Program-made: the position numbers and the translations under genes
Notes under the pieces: generated by a model
Told to the model about the DNA's origin: nothing
The model's input: only the letters and a program-made list of their open reading frames with translations
Database searches by the model: none
Part shown: piece by piece, positions 14,310-22,126 of the stretch
Numbering within the stretch: the first letter of the stretch is position 1
Layout of the letters: every line of letters starts with the position of its first letter
Assembly: GCA_964652825.1 (NCBI GenBank)
Contig: CAZZCU010000028.1
Span: forward strand, 1-28,872
From: CAZZCU01 sp964652825
GTDB lineage: Bacteria; Bdellovibrionota_B; Oligoflexia; Oligoflexales; CAZZCU01
Direction: 5' to 3'
Length of the DNA stretch: 28,872 bases

Positions 14310-15419
14310 TTGAAAGTAGTCACGGCAACGCTTTATATCCTCACGGCAGGTATACTGCTGAGTCATAGCAACGCCTGCTCAGTCGTGGAGCAGATGTTTC
14401 CAAGCCGGACCAAACGCAAAGCACCTGTAACTCCTCCCATGCCAAAACCAGTACCACCAGAGGTCGGTATTTTGCCAACTTTTGTACTGAAACCCGTGCC
14501 CGCAACGAGCATCGATCAAGTTAACGGTCAACTCGCGCAGATTCTCGACGACGAACGTTTTGTGATCATGGGCACGAATGGCACGAGCTGGGAGATCACG
14601 AATAAAACCTGGGTCGTGAATACCAAGGAAGCCATTATTGATGTTCAGGAACCCGATGTGAATTTTCAGTTGTTATCGGAAAAGGTCTGGGTATTTAAAA
14701 ACAAGCAAGTGACATTCGGCACTCTGGATGTCATTAACGGCACATTTTCCGGCCCAACCATCACTCTACCCATCCAGTCCACGACGCCACAAATCGTTGG
14801 CGCCGACGATACCCATTTTTTTGTCGGGGATGAAACCTCGGATAAACGCACACTATTGCGGATCACCAAAACCACCGACACAACCTTGACATTGCAGACT
14901 TACAACATGACATCGATGATTGACGGCAATGAAGGTGCCTGGTCAGCAGGTAATATTGATAACGAATGGTTGTGGATTTGGACCAAGAAAAAATTGCGAG
15001 TGGTGTCGCAAGACGACAGCAACGCCGCTAGTATTGACCTCTATCAAAATCCGATCTTTCTTGAAAATCAAAGCGATGAGATCATTCGTCATCTGACCAT
15101 GCGTGTGAGCAAAGTCGACGACAGCATTGCTATCTCCGGCCCGGTACTAGCTCTAGTCGGCGAGGATCAAATGTTTGTCTCCGGTAACGCAGCCTCCGAG
15201 TATCAGTGGCCGGATATTCAGGCGCGTTTGCAGCAGTTTTGTATTCCCTGCCACCCTGCATATAGCGACCAAGCGATATTTATGGCCGCCAAAGGCGCGG
15301 CGATCGGCCGCATCACGAGCAGCAACGCATCGCTGGTAATGCCACCCAATGGTTCAGCCCAGTCCGACAACATAACAGCACTGGACCGTCAGATCCTTGT
15401 CGACTGGCTGCAGCAATAA
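14310..15419 (+). CDS. Lipoprotein with a C-terminal cytochrome c domain
   Basis: The product has 369 residues, starting at TTG 14310 with GAGAGG seven bases upstream; TTG 14295 would lie before the SD. The signal peptide ends SNAC (Cys23 lipidated), then a Pro-rich linker. Residues about 55-290 are beta-rich with repeated short strands and Trp/Asp turns, suggesting a propeller-like or sandwich sensor domain; I cannot name it. The last 65 residues form a small cytochrome c: QFCIPCH (Cys311, Cys314, His315), candidate axial Met344 in LVMPPNG, and a closing helix. It is divergent from the YceI operon and its stop lies seven bases from that of the converging DUF1501-like gene. Confidence 0.8.
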   Translation: MKVVTATLYILTAGILLSHSNACSVVEQMFPSRTKRKAPVTPPMPKPVPPEVGILPTFVLKPVPATSIDQVNGQLAQILDDERFVIMGTNGTSWEITNKTWVVNTKEAIIDVQEPDVNFQLLSEKVWVFKNKQVTFGTLDVINGTFSGPTITLPIQSTTPQIVGADDTHFFVGDETSDKRTLLRITKTTDTTLTLQTYNMTSMIDGNEGAWSAGNIDNEWLWIWTKKKLRVVSQDDSNAASIDLYQNPIFLENQSDEIIRHLTMRVSKVDDSIAISGPVLALVGEDQMFVSGNAASEYQWPDIQARLQQFCIPCHPAYSDQAIFMAAKGAAIGRITSSNASLVMPPNGSAQSDNITALDRQILVDWLQQ

Positions 15420-15426
15420 TAGCAGC

Positions 15427-16947
15427 TTAATCGATTAAAAATGAAATCGGCGCATTCATCTTCGGCCAGATTTTCTTGAGTGCGTCGAAATTCGGAATCA
15501 CATCATCAAAGATACGCAGCAACATGGAACCAACCAGTTGATCAGACGTAAACGGCGTTCCGGAAACGATCGTACCGTTGGCGTCAGAGGTGGCTTTGGC
15601 AACATTGGAGTCACCAGTCATACCCACCCGACCACTAGCGGGAACTCGTCCGTTAATAAAGACCATACCCATTGTCACCGAGTGATCGGTACCAGGTACC
15701 TTGATAGTAACGTCGCTGCCATTACCTTTAAACGTTATATTCGAGCCCAAAGTCGTATTATAATTTGAACGATTGAAGTCGTGAGACATGATTATCAGCA
15801 CGTCATCCTGCATACCTTGCTGAATAATCCACTCCCAGAACAGGCGAATTTGCGACCACGTTTGTGCCGCCCGACGCGGTGTCCCAACCGTGCTACCGCC
15901 ATTCCCATCGTTATAACCAAAATGGTGATCTTCATTAGGCAAACGTATAGACATACCAGAAGCCATACCGCTCTTGGCCAACATTGCCGCCAGACGCAAT
16001 TCTTCCATCAGTGCCGGCTGCTGGTATGCTCCCAGGATGATACCGCCGCTGTCTTGCCCCACCCCGATTTCATTATTAATCAAGTTATTCACGGCAGTCT
16101 GATTGAGTACCGAGGCGATACTTTGATACATGGGATCGTTGACGCCAAAGCCAGCGACACCATCCACCAGTTGATTGGTGAAAGCACGATAAGCACTACG
16201 CTCTGTTTGATCAACGTCAGCGCGGATCAGCTTCTTGGTCATCAAATCCCGAGCTACTTCCCAAAAACGCAGAGCATCCTGACCGGTTGGCACCGTAGCG
16301 GCATCCGCCAGGTTACGTACAAACGATGGGGCATCGAGACCCTGAACCAATGATACTTTTGACGTTGCTGGACTCCGCTGCACACTGATACGTGGCGCCG
16401 AACTGACAATAAACGCGGAATTACTGCTGTTTATCAACTGAGCGGCACCTGCCACCCACGAAGCAAAAAGCGCGCTTTCATCGCCACCAGTCGATTGAAA
16501 CGCCTCGGCCTTCGAGTGACCTGCTGAACGGGCGCTACCAACCGCAAAAGTCATATGGTCGGCAATCGGCAACAAGACTTTTGAGTAAGAATTAAAAATC
16601 AGATTATTGTGGCGATACGCCAAGTTCACATTTGGATTCAAGCTATCGGTCTGCTGACCGGAGTAGAAAATACCGCGCTGCCAGCTTGCTCGTAATTGAT
16701 CGTTAATAGTCTGCGTGGCATTTGGCTGTACCAGTCCTGAGGTCCAACCATCCCAGGAGCCGGCATGTATATAAATAACAAAGCGATTACGCGTCGACGA
16801 GCCCAATGCTGGCGCCGAACGCAGACCGTAGATCAAAGACGGCGCGAATAAACCGGCAGCGCTGGCTTGCGATAAAAAGCGCAGAAATTCGCGACGCGAT
16901 TTTAACTCGCGAATAATTTCGGTCGAAGATTTTACCTGACGAGCCAT
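15427..16947 (-). CDS. Tat-exported DUF1501-like protein
   Basis: The product has 506 residues, with ATG 16947 behind AAGGGAG. Residues 17-24 carry a twin-arginine signal (SRREFLRF, Arg18-Arg19) before a hydrophobic segment, so it is exported folded. The body resembles the sulfatase-like DUF1501 family: FVIYIHAGSWDGWTSG near the start, a C-terminal DVLIIMSHDFNRS strand-turn, then GTDHSVTMGMVFINGRV and a closing segment with DQLVGSMLLRIF. DUF1501 genes typically accompany DUF1592 or DUF1549 genes, as here, but the biochemical activity is unknown to me. It is the last of three genes, 27 bp after the lipoprotein gene. Conserved Asp/His residues could bind metal, as in the alkaline phosphatase superfamily (inference). 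Confidence 0.78.
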   Translation of the reverse strand: MARQVKSSTEIIRELKSRREFLRFLSQASAAGLFAPSLIYGLRSAPALGSSTRNRFVIYIHAGSWDGWTSGLVQPNATQTINDQLRASWQRGIFYSGQQTDSLNPNVNLAYRHNNLIFNSYSKVLLPIADHMTFAVGSARSAGHSKAEAFQSTGGDESALFASWVAGAAQLINSSNSAFIVSSAPRISVQRSPATSKVSLVQGLDAPSFVRNLADAATVPTGQDALRFWEVARDLMTKKLIRADVDQTERSAYRAFTNQLVDGVAGFGVNDPMYQSIASVLNQTAVNNLINNEIGVGQDSGGIILGAYQQPALMEELRLAAMLAKSGMASGMSIRLPNEDHHFGYNDGNGGSTVGTPRRAAQTWSQIRLFWEWIIQQGMQDDVLIIMSHDFNRSNYNTTLGSNITFKGNGSDVTIKVPGTDHSVTMGMVFINGRVPASGRVGMTGDSNVAKATSDANGTIVSGTPFTSDQLVGSMLLRIFDDVIPNFDALKKIWPKMNAPISFLID

Positions 16948-16974
16948 AAATGCTCCCTTACCCTCTCGCCTTTG

Positions 16975-17925
16975 CTAACGCATAAACGCGCGTTGATCAG
17001 AACCAACGGCAATACACAACATTTCGTACAAACCCCGCATGCGTAAATAGTCAGCCGTACTACCGGCAGCGATACCTTCATTGTCGCGCCAACTAGCAAT
17101 CGCCTCTGGGAAAATCTCGGCATACTCTTCGGCGCCGTAGTGAATTTCATTGTCATCAACTGGCAAGCCGAACATCACGCTCATAAAACCACTAACGTCC
17201 GTCGCCGTCGGAGCTGACAGTTTGCGCATAAGCACGGTCGAACCATCAGCGGTTACCACCATATTCACGTTCGCTGGGACGACACCGTTGCACTCATAGC
17301 GTGGCGCTACGACATTCACATTAGCGCCAATAAGCTGCGCGAAGTCCTTGGCAATACGGACACGGCAAGTATCGGCTAGATAGCCACGCAGAGTCTTAAG
17401 ATACGACAGACTTACCGAGCTGTTACGCTCGATGGACATACGCGAAACGGATGCCGGGCTGAATATACTCACTCGATGACGTCGCGTGCCCAAGGCTGCC
17501 TCCTCCAGCGGTGCAAAATGATTAGAGGCATTCACCACAATACGATCAAACTGATAGATTTGATTATAGAGTGGGTTGAAGCAATTGCTAACATCGGTCA
17601 CCCATTGCGTGCCACGCACATTGTTTACACCAAACACATTCTTAAACTGCGCTTGCAGGCCGAATGCGTCGAGAACGCGTTGTTTGGTACCGCTGAGCAG
17701 ACCAAATGACGCGACACCGTTGCCAAGGTCATCAACAATCAAAGTTTCCACGGAATTACTGGTTGGCTCCACCACAACGCTATCCGGATCAACCGTACCA
17801 TCCGTAGTCCGCTGAGCGGAAACCGTGCGATCCTTGCCTGAACCACAACCGTGATTCAAGACACATACCGTCGCCAGGATGACGTAAAAAATTCCGTTAC
17901 GTTGTAATTTCATACTATTCATCAT
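16975..17925 (-). CDS. Lipoprotein between DUF1592-like and DUF1501-like genes
   Basis: The product has 316 residues. The upstream gene ends TAATG, so ATG 17925 shares one base with that stop; GGAGG sits about eight bases before it. A longer in-frame start at 17982 is much less likely. The signal peptide ends NHGC (Cys27 lipidated). The rest is soluble; it has a DFAQLIGANVNVV stretch, single cysteines near CRVR and YECNG, and an acidic C-terminal part. I do not recognise the family. Its position, coupled to one gene and 27 bp from the other, indicates it works with both, possibly as a membrane anchor or docking partner. Confidence 0.75.
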   Translation of the reverse strand: MMNSMKLQRNGIFYVILATVCVLNHGCGSGKDRTVSAQRTTDGTVDPDSVVVEPTSNSVETLIVDDLGNGVASFGLLSGTKQRVLDAFGLQAQFKNVFGVNNVRGTQWVTDVSNCFNPLYNQIYQFDRIVVNASNHFAPLEEAALGTRRHRVSIFSPASVSRMSIERNSSVSLSYLKTLRGYLADTCRVRIAKDFAQLIGANVNVVAPRYECNGVVPANVNMVVTADGSTVLMRKLSAPTATDVSGFMSVMFGLPVDDNEIHYGAEEYAEIFPEAIASWRDNEGIAAGSTADYLRMRGLYEMLCIAVGSDQRAFMR

Positions 17926-19475
17926 TAGCCCGCACCTCCGACAAAGATTGGTGAGGTAACGATGCTTTTTAAAATCGGCCACAGTTTTTTGCCGCCTGCC
18001 TCAAACTGATCCGTTAATGGTGTCAGAATCTTGCTAGCTTCGCTGGCAGTCATCGGCCTACCCATCGCAAAGTCAAACGCGCGTTTCACGGCGCATTCGT
18101 TATACGCGCGCATCTGAGCCATGATGTCGCCCAGAGCCGTCACATCGTTGCCGCCATGGCCATTGAATTGACCGTAAGCACCACCTGCGGGAGCCGGGTT
18201 GTAGACAAAGTTGTTACCAGTCAACGGATAGTGCTTAAAGAAATTCGACATTGGCTCCAGCGTCACGTGACAGGCGCTACAGTATGGACGCTTGGTCAGA
18301 TCCTGCTCGTCGCTCTCGGGAATATCACCTTCGGGCGGCGTAAACTGATAACACAGGAAACTCTCGTAAGCTCGATTGGCTTTCGCGCGCAGGCCATTGG
18401 TTACGCGATGAAACGCCGGAGTTGAAAGTACGCCGGCGTTTTTTTCTCCGGCCTCAACCAGAGAAAATTTATCGTAATTGCCGGCCACGGCACCCGTAAA
18501 GACTGGATTCGTCTTACGTTGCGGATAGGAAACATTGGCACCCATGCGCGGCGCATACTCATTGACAAAAGGATCACTGAACTTAGAATTTAGAAACCAG
18601 GCCAGCGTGTCATTGACCGCCGTCTTGGTACCAGCGACAACATTATCCCAGGATAAATCATGCGAGACGATCTTGGCGATCAACATACCAGGCTGCATGG
18701 TGAAGCCATAGTTTAAGTTCTCAAACATCTTTGCGGTGGAGTGCGTCGAATAGAGAGTGTCATCAAGCCAACACTTGCTCAAATCAGCACCACAATAATT
18801 TTCATGCGCCACTAAACGACAGGCTTTGACGGTAGTTTCTGGCGCCCAATGCGGATTAACATCAATGATGTTGTCGCAACGCGTGCAGACACCACCAACG
18901 ACGCCATCGGCCTGATAAACGGTCTGATCATTACCGTCGGCATCTTTCACTGTCACTTGATAGGGCTTACAGCCGCAATCATATAACGCATCGATATAAG
19001 TCACACCGTCAATAGTAATGGAATCATCCAGCGTCGAGCGCAGGTTGACATTGGATTTTTCCTTCAGCCGAAAAATACCGGTCTGTTTGTTCACGCAGGA
19101 AGCATCACTGTTGCTGATAGCAATCAGCACACCTTGGGGATAAGTCGGCGTGATTCTAGAGACCATGGTTTTATTGTTCAAATTTCGCAGCGCATCAAAG
19201 TCAAAAGGCTGATCGACTTTAAGAACCTCAAGCCAATATTGCGCCAGATTCGCCTCAAAGCGTGCGTCGCCTTTGAAGTCATCAATAATGTCGTTTAATT
19301 CACGTTGCCCACTGACAAAAGCATTCTTCTGGGCGGGTGTTGCCGGCTGACCGGTAAGCGCCACAGCGATGCGATCCAAGAGCAAAGCACGATTACGCGC
19401 GCTTGCGGCTGCCGGAGTTGAGCCGGTCACCAGCGCCACGGCTATAGCTATATAGATATATAGGCAACGCAACAT
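17925..19475 (-). CDS. DUF1592/1588/1585-like exported protein with a CxxCH motif
   Basis: The product has 516 residues, with ATG 19475 following GGGGAG by 10 bases; TTG 19493 is an unlikely longer start. The signal peptide ends near PAAASA. The C-terminal third shows the family layout: FLCYQFTPPEGD, then YCSACHVTLEPM (Cys399, Cys402, His403; compare CAGCHARMDP of DUF1588), then AFDFAMGRPMTASE and a final SIVTSPIFV segment as in DUF1585. It is shorter than typical planctomycete members. The middle holds further Cys pairs (CGC, CTRCD, CGADLSKC) that could bind metal or form disulfides. The CxxCH may attach haem. First gene of a three-gene operon that ends with the DUF1501-like gene. Confidence 0.8.
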   Translation of the reverse strand: MLRCLYIYIAIAVALVTGSTPAAASARNRALLLDRIAVALTGQPATPAQKNAFVSGQRELNDIIDDFKGDARFEANLAQYWLEVLKVDQPFDFDALRNLNNKTMVSRITPTYPQGVLIAISNSDASCVNKQTGIFRLKEKSNVNLRSTLDDSITIDGVTYIDALYDCGCKPYQVTVKDADGNDQTVYQADGVVGGVCTRCDNIIDVNPHWAPETTVKACRLVAHENYCGADLSKCWLDDTLYSTHSTAKMFENLNYGFTMQPGMLIAKIVSHDLSWDNVVAGTKTAVNDTLAWFLNSKFSDPFVNEYAPRMGANVSYPQRKTNPVFTGAVAGNYDKFSLVEAGEKNAGVLSTPAFHRVTNGLRAKANRAYESFLCYQFTPPEGDIPESDEQDLTKRPYCSACHVTLEPMSNFFKHYPLTGNNFVYNPAPAGGAYGQFNGHGGNDVTALGDIMAQMRAYNECAVKRAFDFAMGRPMTASEASKILTPLTDQFEAGGKKLWPILKSIVTSPIFVGGAG

Positions 19476-19552
19476 ACGTTCTGGACTCCCCAAAAGAGCA
19501 ATACCCCATCCTCTTATTGCATCGGTAGACGTCCATAGATCTTTAGAAAAAA

Positions 19553-19575
19553 TTGATTTTTTACAAAAAAATCAA
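19553..19575. promoter_or_regulatory. Perfect AT-rich palindrome between divergent genes
   Basis: TTGATTTTTT (19553-19562) and AAAAAATCAA (19566-19575) form a perfect 10-bp inverted repeat around ACA. It lies in the 144-bp gap between divergent genes, so an ordinary terminator role is unlikely; an operator or bent-DNA site is more plausible. Confidence 0.5.
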
Positions 19576-19619
19576 CGAAAATAGCTGGATATGAACGATG
19601 AACAAGATAGTATATATGC

Positions 19620-21026
19620 ATGTCATCGTTTGATCGCAATCGCCCCAATCTGGCTATCATTTTATGCACCCTGCTGGTCATGCGGACGGCGGCTGCCTTA
19701 TACCGGGCTTTTATTCCTCCCGGTAATCCACATGCCTGGCGACAATTTGATACTTTAGGAGTTTCGGCACGTTACTTCAGTCGCTGGTTTCTCGAAAATG
19801 AAACGCGTTATCCGCTGCTGCCGGCAGTGCTGAATAGTGGTGATGCTTATGGCATCATGCGCATGGAATTGCCGCTGGTGAATCTTCTCGGCGCCTTTGG
19901 TTTCTTCGCCGGCCCGGACTTTGGTCAAACGCTTGCCTGTTTATTGTTATTTACGCTGCATGGATTGTTACTATGGTTCAACTATCGCGTCTGGTACTCG
20001 ATCGACATCGCCGGCATTCCGATGCGGATGGCGATTTTGTTGTTGCCGGTTTTCTCGCTCACCGATCAGTATTTCAGCCGCTATATGCCGGACGTCACCG
20101 CCATCTTATTGGTATTGGCTGCCATCGGCCTGACTTGGAATACAGCATCCATGCCACGTTATAGTGTGGCGATCGTACTCGCAAGTCTGGGCATGTTAAT
20201 CAAACCACCGGCGGTGGCCATGTTTGGAATTCTCCTAGCTCAACCCAATATGCTACGCATGTTTCGTCAAAATACACTCTGGGTCTGCGTGTCATTGGTA
20301 GCGCCACTACTCTATTACACAGTGGGCTTACGCTGGCTGGGAACGCTACAGGACATGCCCGATCTCTTTAAATACAACGCCGACGCGCCTTGGGAAAATT
20401 TGCGAAGTTTTTTTTCCGCACCACAACGTCTCGTTCATTTGTTGCTGATGCGCTGCATGCCAGCCGGCATGCTTGCCGTCATCATTGCCGGCTTGATGCA
20501 CGCACGTTACCAACAGGGCACGAAGGCAAAAACTTACGCGTCCCTCTGGTGGATTTTAGGCGCACAGTTGTTATTAGTCGCCGCGCTGGATGGTTATCAT
20601 GCCTACACGCACGAATATTATTTTTTGGCGATGGCACCGGTTTTAGCTTTATTATTTGTTGGTTTTTGGCAGAACAACGCACCACGCTGGCTGCGTTATT
20701 TGCTGTTGTTGATGATCTTCGGACGCTTTGTCGACATGACCGTGACTGACCTAAGAGCATTCAACGGTGACGGCAAGCGTCTCAATGTCGATCGTCTGTA
20801 CGCGGAATGCCGCGCGCTAAAAGCCGAAGCTCCGGAGGTCCCTTGGCGACGCGGACAGGCGTTCCGCTCCAGCACGGAGCCATTTCCGCGTTTGGGTCTA
20901 TGCTTTGGCGAAATCCAAGGTTCCGCCACGGCCCCTTATGGCTTTTTTTACGCTCATGAACCGCTACCAGCCGACTGCACGCCTTGGCTCAGCAAAACTC
21001 AGGTCATCCTTGCCCGTTGTAAGTAA
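19620..21026 (+). CDS. Polytopic GT-C-like glycosyltransferase
   Basis: The product has 468 residues with about 10 hydrophobic segments. Near the N-terminus, after the first membrane helix, is NPHAWRQFDTLGVSARYF; a His-x-Trp-Arg-Gln and Asp-Thr in the first large loop resemble membrane glycosyltransferases of the PMT/ArnT (GT-C) type, which use polyprenyl-phosphate sugars. The last 90 residues form a soluble tail with three cysteines. Its substrate is unknown; the flagellin gene follows 124 bp downstream, which makes surface glycosylation a thought but not evidence. No SD is visible before ATG 19620 (upstream is GATAGTATATATGC), so translation may be weak or leaderless. Confidence 0.7.
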   Translation: MSSFDRNRPNLAIILCTLLVMRTAAALYRAFIPPGNPHAWRQFDTLGVSARYFSRWFLENETRYPLLPAVLNSGDAYGIMRMELPLVNLLGAFGFFAGPDFGQTLACLLLFTLHGLLLWFNYRVWYSIDIAGIPMRMAILLLPVFSLTDQYFSRYMPDVTAILLVLAAIGLTWNTASMPRYSVAIVLASLGMLIKPPAVAMFGILLAQPNMLRMFRQNTLWVCVSLVAPLLYYTVGLRWLGTLQDMPDLFKYNADAPWENLRSFFSAPQRLVHLLLMRCMPAGMLAVIIAGLMHARYQQGTKAKTYASLWWILGAQLLLVAALDGYHAYTHEYYFLAMAPVLALLFVGFWQNNAPRWLRYLLLLMIFGRFVDMTVTDLRAFNGDGKRLNVDRLYAECRALKAEAPEVPWRRGQAFRSSTEPFPRLGLCFGEIQGSATAPYGFFYAHEPLPADCTPWLSKTQVILARCK

Positions 21027-21059
21027 AGCAATCTTTGCACTTTTTTGTGATTCTTACAA
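21017..21059 (+). terminator. Possible terminator after the glycosyltransferase gene
   Basis: TTGTAAG (21017-21023) pairs with CTTACAA (21053-21059), enclosing a small GCAA-TCT-TTGC hairpin (21028-21038) that is followed by a run of six T. The small hairpin plus T-run is terminator-like but its stem is only four pairs. Confidence 0.3.
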
Positions 21060-21079
21060 ATAACGATTCGACAACTAAC

Positions 21080-21107
21080 TAAACCAAGTAAACCCTGGTG
21101 ACGATAA
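21080..21107 (+). promoter_or_regulatory. Sigma-28 (FliA)-like promoter for flagellin
   Basis: TAAA (21080-21083) and GACGATAA (21100-21107) resemble the flagellar sigma consensus TAAA-N15-GCCGATAA. The spacing is 16 and the -10 box differs at one position. The ATG of the flagellin gene lies 43 bases downstream. Confidence 0.55.
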
Positions 21108-21150
21108 GAAACACTGAGATTACGTGACGAATCAGCAAAAGGATCAGATC

Positions 21151-22080
21151 ATGAGCTTTACCATCGGTGGTGGCGGCGACGGCGTGCAAAACAAAATCGC
21201 GCGGCATTTGGGCAAAGCACAACGCGAGCATGCTGACGCGCTCGAAAAATTAAGCTCTGGCCAGATATTCACCGCCAACGATCCACGTCCCGCCGAGCGT
21301 GCACTAGCCGAGGGTCTGGAATTCCGGCTGCGCAGCCTTGCGTCATCCAAGCGCAATATCAATGATGCCGTCTCGATGCTGCAAACCGCCGAAGGCAGTT
21401 TGTCGGAGATCAACAACATGATCACGCGGATGCGCGAGATTAATGTCGCGGCCTCCACAACCACGGTTAATGATCGCGAGCGTCGCTACTTGTTTATCGA
21501 ATACCAGGCTCTACATGATGAGATCAACCGTATCGCCACCACCACCGAATATCATGGCCTGCCATTATTGAACGGTGAGAGCGATAAAACCCCGGAGGAG
21601 CTGATTTTTCGCGTCGGTGATCCCCAGCAGGGTGATGACTCCGACGATGATATCAACGTTCTACGCTTTGAGGGTTTGAAATCAGTACTGGCAACCACGG
21701 ACGGCCTCGGGCTGCGCAGTGCGATCGATTTGCTGGCGAGCGGCAGTGAAGGTGTCAGCGTTGAGGATGCGACGGAACTGATGTTCCCGGACGAAGACGA
21801 CTTTGCCACGATTTATGATCAAGCTTTGGATACGCTGTCCGGCCAGCGTTCGATTTTCGGCGCCATGCAAACGCGCCTCAATCGTGCCATGGATTTCGTC
21901 GAGGTGTATCAGGAAAACATTGCAGCGGCTAAATCCAAAATCGCTGATACCGACTATGCCAAAGAAATGGCACGGCTGACGGAAAACAGTATCTTAATGC
22001 AAGCAGGTACCAGCTTGTTGTCACAGAGCAATTTAAGTACAGCGCTCTCCTTAAACTTGCTGGCAAATGTTATAAAATAG
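21151..22080 (+). CDS. Short flagellin
   Basis: The product has 309 residues, with ATG 21151 preceded by AAGGA at seven bases; GTG 21124 is an unlikely longer start. The N-terminal D0/D1 helix regions are recognisable (ALEKLSSGQIFTANDPRPAE, then SMLQTAEGSLSEINNMITRM), and the C-terminal D1/D0 region ends with ENSILMQAGTSLLSQSN. There is almost no variable D2/D3 domain, only an acidic stretch (about residues 155-220). The first residues (MSFTIGGGGDG) are unlike the usual start of flagellins, and the last 14 residues after QSN are an extra hydrophobic tail. It forms the flagellar filament or a minor part of it. A single copy is present, with no other flagellar gene in the window. A sigma-28-like promoter lies upstream. 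Confidence 0.9.
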   Translation: MSFTIGGGGDGVQNKIARHLGKAQREHADALEKLSSGQIFTANDPRPAERALAEGLEFRLRSLASSKRNINDAVSMLQTAEGSLSEINNMITRMREINVAASTTTVNDRERRYLFIEYQALHDEINRIATTTEYHGLPLLNGESDKTPEELIFRVGDPQQGDDSDDDINVLRFEGLKSVLATTDGLGLRSAIDLLASGSEGVSVEDATELMFPDEDDFATIYDQALDTLSGQRSIFGAMQTRLNRAMDFVEVYQENIAAAKSKIADTDYAKEMARLTENSILMQAGTSLLSQSNLSTALSLNLLANVIK

Positions 22081-22096
22081 CAGCACACTTTTTTTG

Positions 22097-22115
22097 GCTT
22101 TCGCATCGCGAAAGC
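22097..22115 (+). promoter_or_regulatory. Hairpin directly before the ribosome-binding site of the App1-like gene
   Basis: GCTTTCGC (22097-22104) and GCGAAAGC (22108-22115) form a perfect eight-pair stem with loop ATC. The SD sequence GGAG starts at the next base (22116). It is preceded by seven T. It could be a leader structure or an RNA processing site between the flagellin and phosphatase genes. Confidence 0.55.
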
Positions 22116-22126
22116 GGAGCTTACGT

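Noticed and set aside
17926..17982. Longer start for the lipoprotein between the DUF genes
   Set aside because: The TAATG junction with a GGAGG eight bases upstream fits ATG 17925, which also puts the signal peptide at the N-terminus.
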